A stretch of 32,683 bases of DNA from a bacterium (GCA_035527515.1 DATLAJ010000034.1:1-32683); one strand, 5' to 3'. Counted from the first letter of the stretch, positions 8,283 through 16,381 are shown. Notes: generated by a model not told the origin, from the letters alone. Numbers and translations: made by a program.

Positions 8283-10562
8283 TCATTCGAACTGACCATG
8301 ATCTTGATGTCTAGTCGTCGCTATGCGAAACTGGCACGTCGCCAGGTTCGACATATACGTCGTCGTGCCCTGCTCAAAGAGCGCGGCATAAGCATAATAG
8401 ACGCCCGAGGGCAGCCCAGCATCGAGCGGCGCCTCAAGCAGCGTGAAATCCTCCAGGTCGAAATGGCCCGGTATCCAGCCCGAGTAGTATGGGCTGTAAT
8501 CCATCGACAGGCTCGGGAGGTAGAGCAGCGTCTTGTCCGGCAGCTCAATCGCCGCGGCGAGGTCGGCGAAGAGCTCGCCTCCGGGGTTTGAGAGAGCGAG
8601 CGACAGCCGAAGCGTATCGCCAACATAATACTTGGCCTGCGACGTCGAAAGCGAGACAAAAGGCGTGAGCGGGTCAAGGAACGAGAAGACCGCGGCGCCC
8701 GCGGCGTAGATCGTGTTGCCCGTCTCGCCGAAATCGACCACAAGCGCTGTCGTGTTCGAGCACTCAAGCCCCTCCGTCGAGAGTGAGGTCCACGTCTTGC
8801 TGCCATCTCTGGTGTGGTGAACGCCTTTGTAGCCTGATATGTAAAAATCATCGCTATCGCTCGGGTTGATCGCCATGTCATAGACCGAATCGACCGGCGT
8901 CTCGAGTCGGTCCCAGCTATCTCCAGAATCGCTGGACCTGTATAGCCCCCCGCCGTACCACCCATCGCTCGCGTAAACCGCAGAGGAATCAACCGGGTCG
9001 AACTCAACGAAGAATGGGTTAATGCCCAGTCCTTCGACGAGATGGAAGCTATCTCCGTAGTCTGTTGTTAAATAGAGACCCTCCGAAGTGCAGACGAATA
9101 CCCGATTGGGGTCTCTCGGGTCGATCGCGACAACGTAGGTAACGCAGCCGCTCCCTCCGACGAAATTCGAGAGTCGCTGCCAAGTGAAGCCCAGGTCCTC
9201 CGTCCTGTAAATCGCATCACTCAGCATCGCGACGTATATCCTGCGAGAGTCGCTGGGGTCAACCGCGATGTCCTCACACCAATCCCATTGCCCGCCCGGC
9301 CAATACGAGAAGAACTCCCAATCCTGCCCTGAATTGTGGGACACCTGAATGATGTCCTCAAAGGGGCTGCCCTCATAAAGCACGCTCTTATCGTTAGGGT
9401 CTTGAGCGACACAGATCGAGTATATGTCCCTGAAGTAGTCGTTGATCTCCCAGCTTGAACCCGCATCGGTGCTTCTGGCTAAGATGTATGGGCCGGCCAC
9501 AACAAGTGTCTTCATTGCGTCATCACAAGTTAAAAGTTGAGAGGCCATTTGGGCGATCAACCCATTCGACGAGAACTCGGCGCTGTTACAGCCATCCGTT
9601 GAGCGGCAAATGCCTGAGTCCGAGCCGACTAGGACCTCGTTGCTATCAAACGGCGAGACGTCGATGAAGCTTCCGCCATAGTCACTGCACATCAAGGTCC
9701 AACTATCGCCGCCGTCCTCCGAATAATATAGCCCCGTAGTACCATAACAGGCATACATTCGTGAGGGATCATCCCTGCAAAAGCAGATGTCATTCACCAG
9801 AACTCCGACATCAGTCCAGGTAAATCGCTCCTGATCCCAGCGGTAGAGGCCCCAGTCGCTGATGAAGACATCGGAGGAGTCGATCGGCGAGACATATATC
9901 CCTTGTGGCCAGAAATACAAGAGGTCTAAACCATAAGGCAGGTCTTCCCAGGTAATCCCGCCGTCCACGCTTCGCTTTGGTGCACTATAGACACACCCAA
10001 TCCAAATCGTCTGCGGGTCATCAGGATCGATGCAGACCGCGGAAGGTTGTGGGCCAGTAAAGACCATCTCCCACGTCGCGCCTCCGTCCAAGGTCTGAAA
10101 AAGCCGGCCAAGTTCGAACGTGTCATATACGGCGACGCACAGGTGGCCAGCATCGTTCGGATCGAGGGCTATCGCCGAGAGGTCTTGATTGCCCCAGGGC
10201 GCGCTGATGCCCTCCCAGGTTATTCCGCCGTCCACGGATTTGAAGAGCGACTCATCATCGAAACAGCAGATATGGGCAAAAACCAGCCCTCCTACGCTCC
10301 TGCTTGCGCAGAAGCAAGCGGAAGAAACATCATCGGCGGGGAGATCAGGGACGCTCCTCTCCCAGGTTACGCCGCTATCCTGCGACCTGAAGAACCCGTT
10401 CTCGCCGCCTGCATAGCAGAGTCCTGGGGTCTGGCAGTCGTATTGGACTCTTGTGATATAGCCACCATAAGGCCCGTTGGTCTCCCAGAAGCCCTCGCCA
10501 GCAATGCCCAGCTGGCAAAGACAGAAGATAACCACCGTCAGGCTCAAAATACACCGTTTCAT
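8283..10562 (-). CDS. secreted Asp-box (BNR/sortilin-like) beta-propeller protein, copy 2
   Basis: A 759-residue exported protein with a signal peptide (MKRCILSLTVVIFCLCQLG, cut near AGEG). About twelve Asp-box turns of the form S-x-D-x-G-x-T/S-W are spread evenly, for example RSQDSGVTW, KSVDGGITW, RSSDSGDSW and HTRDGSKTW. The interleaved phrases AIDPRDPNRVFVCT and VEFDPVDSSAVYA are typical of VPS10/sortilin-type ten-bladed or doubled propellers. From about residue 640 a beta module begins (STSQAKYYVGDTLRLSLA), also present in the 10604 and 1078 proteins. The RBS context GGAGGCAAGA-ATG matches that of the paralogue. It lies 41 bases downstream of that paralogue on the same strand, so they are probably one transcript. 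Ligand unknown; sialidase-type catalytic residues are not evident. Confidence 0.85.
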   Translation of the reverse strand: MKRCILSLTVVIFCLCQLGIAGEGFWETNGPYGGYITRVQYDCQTPGLCYAGGENGFFRSQDSGVTWERSVPDLPADDVSSACFCASRSVGGLVFAHICCFDDESLFKSVDGGITWEGISAPWGNQDLSAIALDPNDAGHLCVAVYDTFELGRLFQTLDGGATWEMVFTGPQPSAVCIDPDDPQTIWIGCVYSAPKRSVDGGITWEDLPYGLDLLYFWPQGIYVSPIDSSDVFISDWGLYRWDQERFTWTDVGVLVNDICFCRDDPSRMYACYGTTGLYYSEDGGDSWTLMCSDYGGSFIDVSPFDSNEVLVGSDSGICRSTDGCNSAEFSSNGLIAQMASQLLTCDDAMKTLVVAGPYILARSTDAGSSWEINDYFRDIYSICVAQDPNDKSVLYEGSPFEDIIQVSHNSGQDWEFFSYWPGGQWDWCEDIAVDPSDSRRIYVAMLSDAIYRTEDLGFTWQRLSNFVGGSGCVTYVVAIDPRDPNRVFVCTSEGLYLTTDYGDSFHLVEGLGINPFFVEFDPVDSSAVYASDGWYGGGLYRSSDSGDSWDRLETPVDSVYDMAINPSDSDDFYISGYKGVHHTRDGSKTWTSLSTEGLECSNTTALVVDFGETGNTIYAAGAAVFSFLDPLTPFVSLSTSQAKYYVGDTLRLSLALSNPGGELFADLAAAIELPDKTLLYLPSLSMDYSPYYSGWIPGHFDLEDFTLLEAPLDAGLPSGVYYAYAALFEQGTTTYMSNLATCQFRIATTRHQDHGQFE

Positions 10563-10603
10563 TCTTGCCTCCCTTGATTTACATCACTCTATGCTTAGCT
10601 ATG

Positions 10604-12877
10604 TTATCTTGTGCCCTTGATGAAGCGGAAGTGCTCAACCGCCAGGTTCGACATATACGTCGTCGTGCCCTGCTCAAAGAGCGCGGCATAAGCATAATAG
10701 ATGCCCGAGGGCAGCCCAGCATCGAGCGGCGCCTCGAGCAGCGTGTAGTCCTTCAGGTCGAAATGTCCCGGTATCCAGCCTGAGTAGTATGGGCTGTAAT
10801 CCATCCACAGGCTCGGAAGATAGACCAGCGTCTTGTCCGGCAGCTCAATCGCCGCGGCCAGATCGGCGAACAGCTCGCCGCCCGGATTCGAGAGATCGAG
10901 CGCCAGCCGAAGCGTATCGCCAACATAATACTTGGCCTGCGACGTCGAAAGCGAGACAAAAGGCGTGAGCGGGTCAAGGAACGAGAAGACCGCGGCGCCC
11001 GCGGCGTAGATCGTGTTTCCCGCCTCGCCAAAATCGACCACAATCGCCTCTATGTTCGTGCACTCAAGGCCCTCCGTCGAGAGCGAGGTCCACGTGTTTC
11101 CTCCGTCCCTAGTGTGGTGAACGCCCATGTAGCCCGATATGTAGAAGTCGTTGCTATCGCTTGGGTTGATCGCCATGTCATAGACCGAATCGACCGGCGT
11201 GTCGAGCCTCTCCCAGCTATCTCCAGAATCGCTGGACCTGTAAAGCCCTCCGCTGCTCGAATCGCCAGCATAAACGCTCCTCGGGTCGTTGGGATCGAAC
11301 TCGACGAACGCCGGCTCCGCATGAACGCTGCTGGTCCTCTCGAAGCTCTGCCCATCATCGGTCGAGCGATATAGCCCATTCGACGTGCAGACGAAGATGC
11401 GCCTCGGTGCGCTCGGGTCGATCGCCACGGAATAGATGTAGCCGTATTCGCTAGTCGATGCGAAAACAGGCAGCTCATCCCAGCTTAAGCCGGCGTCTCT
11501 CGTCCGGTAGATAGATGTGTTTACACCGAGGAACATCGTGTCCGAATCGGTCGGGTCAACCGTGATGGCGTCAACCCAACCTACGTTGAACGGGAAGTGA
11601 CAGAACACGTCCCAGTCCTGGCCAGAGTTATCAGAGAAGGAGATTATCTCGTCCGAAGAGTCGGTCGCGTAAAGCCTTTTGAGGTCACTTGGGTCTTGCG
11701 CTAGATAAAGGCTATAGTTGTCCATGAACGAATGGTCAAGTTCCCAGGTCCCGCCCGAATCGGCGCTCCTGGCGAGAAGATGGTAGCCCGCGCATACCAA
11801 AACGCTCTTCGCAGCGTCGCAGGCGACGAGGTATTCAGCTTCCTGAGCAACAAGGCCGTCGCACGAATAATTCACGTTCTGGCAGCCGTCCGTTGAGCGC
11901 CAGATGGCCGTCAGGTCTCCGACCAGGACCTCGCCAACGGTCGCAGGGCACGCATCGATGAACACGCCGCCCACTCCAACGTTTCGCACTTGCCAAGATG
12001 CGCCTCCGTCATCGGAGGAGTAAAGGCACGAGTAGTCGCAGGCGAACATCTTGCTGGGGTCGCCCGGCCAGAAACAGATGTCGGTTACATCAATGCCCGC
12101 TGCTTGCCACGCATAGCTCGACTCATCCCATCGATACAGGTAGTCGTACCCAGAACAGAAGAACACGGCGGACGAATCGCCCGGCGAGACGTACATCCCG
12201 CGCGGATAAATGCAGTCGCCCGGCAACAGCCCCTGGCCCAGGTCCTCCCAGCTAGCTCCGCCGTCGGTCGTGCGCTTGGGGAAACCGTAATTACAGCCGA
12301 TCCAGATCGTCTCCGAATCGCTTGGGTCTATCGCGATCGCATAGACCTCTACACCCTCGTAGATCCTGTTCCAAGATGTGCCGCGGCTCTTGGACTCCCA
12401 GACCTCGCCCCCGTTGTAAGTGCCAGTCCAGACAGATAGCGCTACGCACACGTGGTTCGCATCGTTCGGATCGCAGGCAACATCATCTACGTAACCGTCC
12501 CAAGGCGTCATGAGAGGCGCCCACGTCTTGCCGCCATCCTGCGACCTGAAGAATGGCCATGACTCCTCGAAGTACCCTATTCTGGCAAAGACCAGCCCTG
12601 AAAGAGCTTTACTGACGCAAAAGCGACTGCAAAAGACACCCGAGTCGCTCGCGGTGAGGTTGGGGATGCTGCGCCGCCAGGTTACGCCGCCGTCTTCCGA
12701 CCGGAAGAACCCGTTCTCACCGCCGGCATAGCAAAGCCCTGGGGTCTGGCAGTCGTATTGAACTCGATTGATATAGCCGCCATAAGGGCCGTTAGTCTCC
12801 CAGAAGCCCTCGCCAGCAAAGCCCAGTCCGTAAACGCAAAAGATAATCGCCGTCAGGGTCAAAATGCGCCGTTTCAT
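10604..12877 (-). CDS. secreted Asp-box (BNR/sortilin-like) beta-propeller protein, copy 1
   Basis: A 757-residue paralogue of the 8283 protein and first of the pair. It starts at an ATG with AAGGAGG six bases upstream. The signal peptide is MKRRILTLTAIIFCVYGLG. About twelve Asp boxes include RSEDGGVTW, RTTDGGASW, RTRDAGLSW and HTRDGGNTW. In both copies the sixth is degenerate at the same place (RSTDGC). The first 60 residues and the last 200 are nearly identical to the other copy, while the middle blades differ strongly. The terminal module (about 640-750, GDTLRLALDLSNPGGELFADL) is shared. Such propellers bind proteins or glycans in the envelope or outside; no catalytic site is evident. Tandem repeats lie in its leader region. 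Confidence 0.86.
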   Translation of the reverse strand: MKRRILTLTAIIFCVYGLGFAGEGFWETNGPYGGYINRVQYDCQTPGLCYAGGENGFFRSEDGGVTWRRSIPNLTASDSGVFCSRFCVSKALSGLVFARIGYFEESWPFFRSQDGGKTWAPLMTPWDGYVDDVACDPNDANHVCVALSVWTGTYNGGEVWESKSRGTSWNRIYEGVEVYAIAIDPSDSETIWIGCNYGFPKRTTDGGASWEDLGQGLLPGDCIYPRGMYVSPGDSSAVFFCSGYDYLYRWDESSYAWQAAGIDVTDICFWPGDPSKMFACDYSCLYSSDDGGASWQVRNVGVGGVFIDACPATVGEVLVGDLTAIWRSTDGCQNVNYSCDGLVAQEAEYLVACDAAKSVLVCAGYHLLARSADSGGTWELDHSFMDNYSLYLAQDPSDLKRLYATDSSDEIISFSDNSGQDWDVFCHFPFNVGWVDAITVDPTDSDTMFLGVNTSIYRTRDAGLSWDELPVFASTSEYGYIYSVAIDPSAPRRIFVCTSNGLYRSTDDGQSFERTSSVHAEPAFVEFDPNDPRSVYAGDSSSGGLYRSSDSGDSWERLDTPVDSVYDMAINPSDSNDFYISGYMGVHHTRDGGNTWTSLSTEGLECTNIEAIVVDFGEAGNTIYAAGAAVFSFLDPLTPFVSLSTSQAKYYVGDTLRLALDLSNPGGELFADLAAAIELPDKTLVYLPSLWMDYSPYYSGWIPGHFDLKDYTLLEAPLDAGLPSGIYYAYAALFEQGTTTYMSNLAVEHFRFIKGTR

Positions 12878-12899
12878 TCTTGCCTCCTTAAATTGACAT

Positions 12900-12962
12900 C
12901 ACTGGTTACAGTTCACTGGTTACAGTTTCACCTTATCCAAACGAAGCAGAAAAACTGTAACA
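12900..12962 (-). promoter_or_regulatory. tandem and inverted repeats in the leader of the propeller operon
   Basis: CACTGGTTACAGTT occurs twice in tandem (12900-12913 and 12914-12927), just upstream of the Shine-Dalgarno site of the 12877 start. AAACTGTAAC (12953-12962) is the inverted partner of GTTACAGTTT about 35 bases away. The layout suggests operator sites or an RNA structure. On the minus strand a weak promoter (TTACAG, 18 bases, ATAAGG) overlaps them, but I do not rely on it. Confidence 0.4.
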
Positions 12963-13087
12963 CAACTAAAGAACTCAATTCAACCTCAGCACCGGGGAAA
13001 GCAGGTTGTGGCCCGGAGTCCGCGAGGCAGTCCCAAAAGACCGAAGGGGTGCAGCGGTTTTTACTATCAGGAGTTTCCCCCGGTCTT

Positions 13088-13240
13088 GGAGGCTGTCCAA
13101 TAAGTCGGTTTCAACGGGGATGACGCAGCGGGGTATGCCATACGTAGGGGCAGGCCTTGTGTCTGACCGAATATATAGATGGACGGAGACAAGAAGGCTG
13201 TCCCTACACAACCTCAGACCCGACTTATTGGACAGCCTCC
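13088..13240. mobile_element. MITE-like element, copy A, perfect 21-bp terminal inverted repeats
   Basis: The ends at 13088-13108 and 13220-13240 are perfect 21-bp inverted repeats built on GGCTGTCCAATAAGTCGG. A second inverted repeat lies inside: GTAGGGGCAGGCCTTG pairs loosely with the GGACGGAGACAAG arm around AATATATAGAT, so the whole 153 bases can fold into one long hairpin. It holds no credible gene and is closely similar to copy B at 16179. The size and ends fit a non-autonomous transposable element mobilised by a transposase coded elsewhere. A clear target duplication is not visible. Confidence 0.7.
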
Positions 13241-13279
13241 TTGAGGAATTGGACCTGACCGGACGCTGTGCCTCAGAAC

Positions 13280-13324
13280 GCCCTGAAAGGGCGGAACATG
13301 AGTAGCCGTAGGTGGAACCTACGG
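13280..13324. repeat. REP-like double palindrome with GTAG
   Basis: GCCCTGAAAGGGC (13280-13292) is followed after 9 bases by GTAG (13302-13305) and the palindrome CCGTAGGTGGAACCTACGG (13306-13324). The same arrangement with the same 9-base spacing occurs at 17783-17827. GTAG immediately 5' of a palindrome is the signature of REP sequences mobilised by REP-associated tyrosine transposases (TnpA-REP/RAYT family). No such transposase gene is in the window. Confidence 0.6.
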
Positions 13325-13351
13325 ATTGAAACGGACAAGAATCTATTAGTT

Positions 13352-13396
13352 CCAAAGGCCTCGGGCAATCTCTGCGAGATTGCCCGAGGCCTTTGG
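13352..13396. repeat. perfect 21-bp hairpin
   Basis: Bases 13352-13372 and 13376-13396 are exact reverse complements around the loop TGC. The arms begin CCAAAGGCCTCGGG. No T-run follows on either strand, so a standard intrinsic terminator is unlikely. Confidence 0.75.
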
Positions 13397-13424
13397 AGGA
13401 GAGGGTTGTCGGCTCGCACGGATT

Positions 13425-13471
13425 CCCCACGTTGCACGTGGGGCTATTCACGTTGATCCCCTTGCGGGGAT
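13425..13471. repeat. two short hairpins
   Basis: CCCCACGTTGCACGTGGGG (13425-13443, 8-bp stem, loop TGC) is followed by ATCCCCTTGCGGGGAT (13456-13471, 6-bp stem, loop TTGC). They belong to the cluster of palindromes between the methyltransferase and the propeller operon. Confidence 0.6.
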
Positions 13472-13520
13472 TTGCACGGGGCTTATGTGCTAAGACTTTC
13501 CTGTAAAAAAGTAATGCGCG

Positions 13521-13566
13521 GGTGGTGTCAAGCCACCACCAATGAAAGCGGCGTCAAGCCGCCGCT
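13521..13566 (-). repeat. twin hairpins with identical TCAAGC loops; possible terminator
   Basis: GGTGGTGTCAAGCCACCACC (13521-13540) and AGCGGCGTCAAGCCGCCGCT (13547-13566) have different 7-bp stems but the same six-base loop, TCAAGC, and are six bases apart. They lie just past the stop of the methyltransferase. Read on the minus strand, the second hairpin met is followed after about 10 bases by TTTTTT, so it could end that transcript. Confidence 0.55.
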
Positions 13567-13591
13567 CTCCAAAAAACGCGTGCAGCGGTCT

Positions 13592-14494
13592 CTACGATGC
13601 CTTGCGGAATATCAGGATATGTTCGCTCTGCATGACGTTATAGAGGCCGAAGATGATCTTGGGCACGTCCTTCTCGAGGCGAAAGCCTATCTCCTGAGCA
13701 AAGCGAGTCACGGAATCAATCGTCTTGACCTCTTGGCCCGAGTAGGTCGCGTTCCCGACCACGATCGCGGCGTATCCGTCTCGCCTCAAGACTCTGAACA
13801 TCTCGGCCAGGCTCCTCTTCAGGTCTTCATTGTAGAGCGCGAGCTTCGCCTCGCCTCTTCCCCGGAGACCCATGAACCTCGGTCGCAGGTCTGCCGCCGC
13901 GTAACCCAAATGCTCCAAGGCGTGAGCATCATTCGCCAGGTAGTCCAGCGCAATCGAGTAAGGCGGCGAGGTTATTATCCCGTCGATTGAGGCATCAGGG
14001 AGGTCAAGGGAGCGCGCATCGCCCCGGACTATGTTGACATCGCCCAGCTTGAGGCCGAGGGATTCGGCAACACTGCGATAATCGCCGACAGATGCGAGCA
14101 TACGCTCGAGGTTCTTGACGAACGAACTGCCAAAATCCCTTCTTCTCCGTGCGCGATCGCTGATCGAGACCAGCTCAACCATCTCGTAGAAGTTCCGCAC
14201 GGGGCCCTCGTCCATTGAATCGATCACATCCCTTGCCACCCGAAGTTGACTGTCGAGCAACGAGGCGCCGACTGCGCTCATTACTTCCTCGCTGGCCGAA
14301 AGAATCTCGTCATAAGCGAGAACGGACTCGGTCTTCACTCTGCTCTGAAGGACACAGAGAGGAGAGATGTCAAAACCGATACAATTGATCCCCAGAAGCT
14401 GCGCCTCGACCGCAGCGGTGCCGCTCCCGGCAAAAGGATCGAGAAGGGTCTCCCCCGGACTCAGCCCTATGATGTTCAACAGCGCCCGTATCAT
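13592..14494 (-). CDS. DNA methyltransferase (Trm11/N4-N6 type), main intact frame
   Basis: This frame holds an AdoMet-dependent methyltransferase with DPFAGSGT (residues 19-26, AdoMet-binding motif I), FDISPLCVLQSRVK and GDAR (motif III region). TSPPY (175-179) is the catalytic motif of enzymes that methylate an exocyclic amine of adenine, cytosine or guanine. The order motif I then IV, with a long helical insertion between them, resembles Trm11-like and orphan DNA methyltransferases. The first ATG here (14494) is not the natural start: coding sequence clearly continues upstream without a stop (see 14495-14816), including YPYKGKFHPQ directly before it. No restriction endonuclease gene is adjacent. 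It follows sppA on the same strand. Confidence 0.8.
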   Translation of the reverse strand: MIRALLNIIGLSPGETLLDPFAGSGTAAVEAQLLGINCIGFDISPLCVLQSRVKTESVLAYDEILSASEEVMSAVGASLLDSQLRVARDVIDSMDEGPVRNFYEMVELVSISDRARRRRDFGSSFVKNLERMLASVGDYRSVAESLGLKLGDVNIVRGDARSLDLPDASIDGIITSPPYSIALDYLANDAHALEHLGYAAADLRPRFMGLRGRGEAKLALYNEDLKRSLAEMFRVLRRDGYAAIVVGNATYSGQEVKTIDSVTRFAQEIGFRLEKDVPKIIFGLYNVMQSEHILIFRKAS

Positions 14495-14816
14495 CTGAGG
14501 ATGGAACTTGCCCTTGTAGGGGTATATCCAGTGCGTCAGATACTGGTTTAAGGACCTGGTTCTGTTCTTCCTAATGATGTGGAAATAGTGGGTAAGCGCT
14601 CCGTTGACGGATTTGAAGTAGGCCAGTCTTCTGCGAAGCTCGTCGTCGTCCTTTGCCTCGAGCAGTCTGAATTGCCTGAAACCGTCAGCGAGCGCAAAGC
14701 GTGCCCCAAAAGACTGAAGCTCGAGCTGCGCAAGCGCCAGCTCGTATATGAACTGAACGTTATCCAGCAGGACCAGACTATTCGATCGGCAGGACGTCTC
14801 TCGCCTCTTGTTTCAT
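14495..14816 (-). other. 5' part of the methyltransferase gene, separated by an apparent +1 frameshift
   Basis: An ATG at 14816 with AGAGG upstream begins MKQEARDVLPIE and then hits TAG at 14778-14780. Skipping one base there joins it to an open frame reading SLVLLDNVQFIYELALAQ onward, which runs without a stop into the methyltransferase. That second frame has no ATG, GTG or TTG before 14494 and is closed upstream by a TGA that overlaps the ATG (ATGA). Joined, the product would have 407 residues, a plausible full length. Causes could be a genuine inactivating insertion, a sequencing error or a programmed slip; the site (GAATAGT) is not a known slippery sequence. Confidence 0.65.
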
Positions 14817-14909
14817 TTGCTGGCCTCTTCCCTGCTCGGACAATCCAGAATGGGACACATGATCGGCCTTACGAAGCCTTATTACGAAGTATCAGCCTCC
14901 TTTCGGCGA

Positions 14910-15887
14910 CTACTCCGTCCAGATGTAATAGAACCCCGGCCTCCCGATAGAATCGAGCGTGCCAAGATCTAGCTTCAGGAGGTTTATGTCGATGGGTCTC
15001 CCCGGCGCAGTCGCTGAATAGACATCGTATTTGTGGTTCCAGGGCCACTCGTAGGCGACGACCGACGCCGCACTGAAATTGCCCTTCTCCTTGACAGCCG
15101 ACACCGCGTCCTCGAAGTAGCCTATCTGGTCGATGAGCTTCGCCTCGAGTGCTTGGCTGGCCGTAAAGACACGACCATCAGCAAGCTTGAGCAGCTCCTC
15201 CCTCGTGAGTTCAGTGCGGTTAGCAAGCACGCGGTCCAGAAAAACGCCATACATCTGCTCAAGAATCGCCATTATATAAACCTTCTCCTCGGGCTCCATA
15301 GGCCGTGCAAACGAACCAACGTCCTTCATCGCACCGGTCTTCAGGGTTACGACATCAACACCGATCTTGCCGAAGAGGCCCTGAAGATTGAAGAACATGG
15401 AGATAACGCCGATGCTGCCAGTTATGGTGGTGGGGTGGGCGATTATTTTGTCGCCGGCCATCGATATGTAGTATCCGCCGGAGGCCGCCACATCTCCCAT
15501 TAGGACTACCACGGGAACGCCCTTTTCTTTCTTGAACTTCGCGATCTTATGGTAAATAATCTCAGAAGCCGTTACCGCACCACCGGGTGAGTTCACAGTC
15601 AGGATCAGCCCCTTGATGTGTTTGTCCTTCTTCGCCTTATCAAGCTGCATCCCCAGCACCTCTACCAGGTTGTCTTGCGACGAAAACGCACCACGGGACG
15701 AGGACGAGCTGATGATGCCGCTGAGCGGAACCAGCAGGATCTTATCCTTAGTGCCCTTAGCCTTCTCGAGCATCTGCTCACTCAGGCGGATGCGCTCCCC
15801 AAACGTGGGGAACTTGACGTAGCACCCACAAAGGCCAACCACCAACGCTACAACAAGGACAATCGAAACGAACAAACCTCGTCTCAT
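14910..15887 (-). CDS. sppA: signal peptide peptidase SppA (S49), lipoprotein form
   Basis: A 325-residue S49 peptidase of the short, single-domain type that clears cleaved signal peptides from the membrane. The leader ends in LCGC, giving a lipobox with Cys22 as the lipidated residue. That is unusual, since most SppA proteins are anchored by an uncleaved helix. The nucleophile is Ser136 in DVAASGGYYIS and the general base Lys188 in GAMKDVGS. Their spacing of 52 matches the B. subtilis Ser147/Lys199 pair. NSPGG (about 99-103) and GSIGVI are also present. GGAGG lies 9 bases before the ATG at 15887; a GTG at 15890 is an equal alternative. The methyltransferase gene follows. Confidence 0.92.
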   Translation of the reverse strand: MRRGLFVSIVLVVALVVGLCGCYVKFPTFGERIRLSEQMLEKAKGTKDKILLVPLSGIISSSSSRGAFSSQDNLVEVLGMQLDKAKKDKHIKGLILTVNSPGGAVTASEIIYHKIAKFKKEKGVPVVVLMGDVAASGGYYISMAGDKIIAHPTTITGSIGVISMFFNLQGLFGKIGVDVVTLKTGAMKDVGSFARPMEPEEKVYIMAILEQMYGVFLDRVLANRTELTREELLKLADGRVFTASQALEAKLIDQIGYFEDAVSAVKEKGNFSAASVVAYEWPWNHKYDVYSATAPGRPIDINLLKLDLGTLDSIGRPGFYYIWTE

Positions 15888-15997
15888 CACTCAAAACCTC
15901 CTTCACAGAAAATACAAGACACGCTTTCCAAACGTTACTAAATCACAATAGACTAGCGTAGGGCGCAAAGCCGGCAGACCACCGGACGCAGACCCTC

Positions 15998-16072
15998 TGG
16001 AGGCGGCACCGGGACTCGAACCCGGGATCGAGGATTTGCAGTCCTCTGCCTTAGCCACTTGGCTATGCCGCC
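15998..16072 (-). tRNA. tRNA-Cys (GCA)
   Basis: The minus strand folds into a full cloverleaf. The acceptor arm GGCGGCA pairs with TGCCGCC, the anticodon loop is CTGCAAA with anticodon GCA, and the T arm is CCGGGTTCGAGTCCCGG. The discriminator base is U73, an identity element for cysteine, and CCA is encoded (15998-16000). Confidence 0.95.
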
Positions 16073-16178
16073 TCATTCTTGACCAACAAATATGGCCTAC
16101 GCATTGCGCCAATGCAAGTGGTTGTCCGCCGCCGTAACAACCAGAGTGACATCGCCCGGCGCAAGCCGATGCGATGCA

Positions 16179-16329
16179 AGAGGCTGTCCAATAAGTCGGT
16201 TTCTACGGGGATGACGCAACGGGGTATGCCACATGTAGGGGCAGGCCTTGTGTCTGCCCGAATATATAGATGGGCGGAGACAAGCCCCGCCCCTACACAA
16301 CCTCGGACCCGGCTCATTGGACAGTCTCC
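16179..16329. mobile_element. MITE-like element, copy B
   Basis: Closely similar over its length to the element at 13088. The left end reads GAGGCTGTCCAATAAGTCGG and the right end, CCGGCTCATTGGACAGTCTC, carries a few mismatches to it. The internal arms GTAGGGGCAGGCCTTG and CCCCGCCCCTAC flank AATATATAGAT. It fills most of the 351-base gap between tRNA-Cys and lpxC and encodes nothing credible. Open frames across it in both copies give matching peptides only because the DNA is repeated. Confidence 0.68.
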
Positions 16330-16381
16330 GTGAACCGCCCCTACACGACGTTGATGTTCTCTTTGGCCAAGGTGGGGCTTT

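Noticed and set aside
13006-13305. Open frames through MITE copies A and B giving matching peptides
   Set aside because: Similarity comes from the repeated DNA; the frames span inverted repeats and lack ribosome sites.
14495-14860. Selenocysteine or stop-codon readthrough at the TGA upstream of the methyltransferase
   Set aside because: The ATGA overlap with MKQEARDVLPIE and the exact one-base repair give a simpler explanation; no recoding hairpin was recognised.
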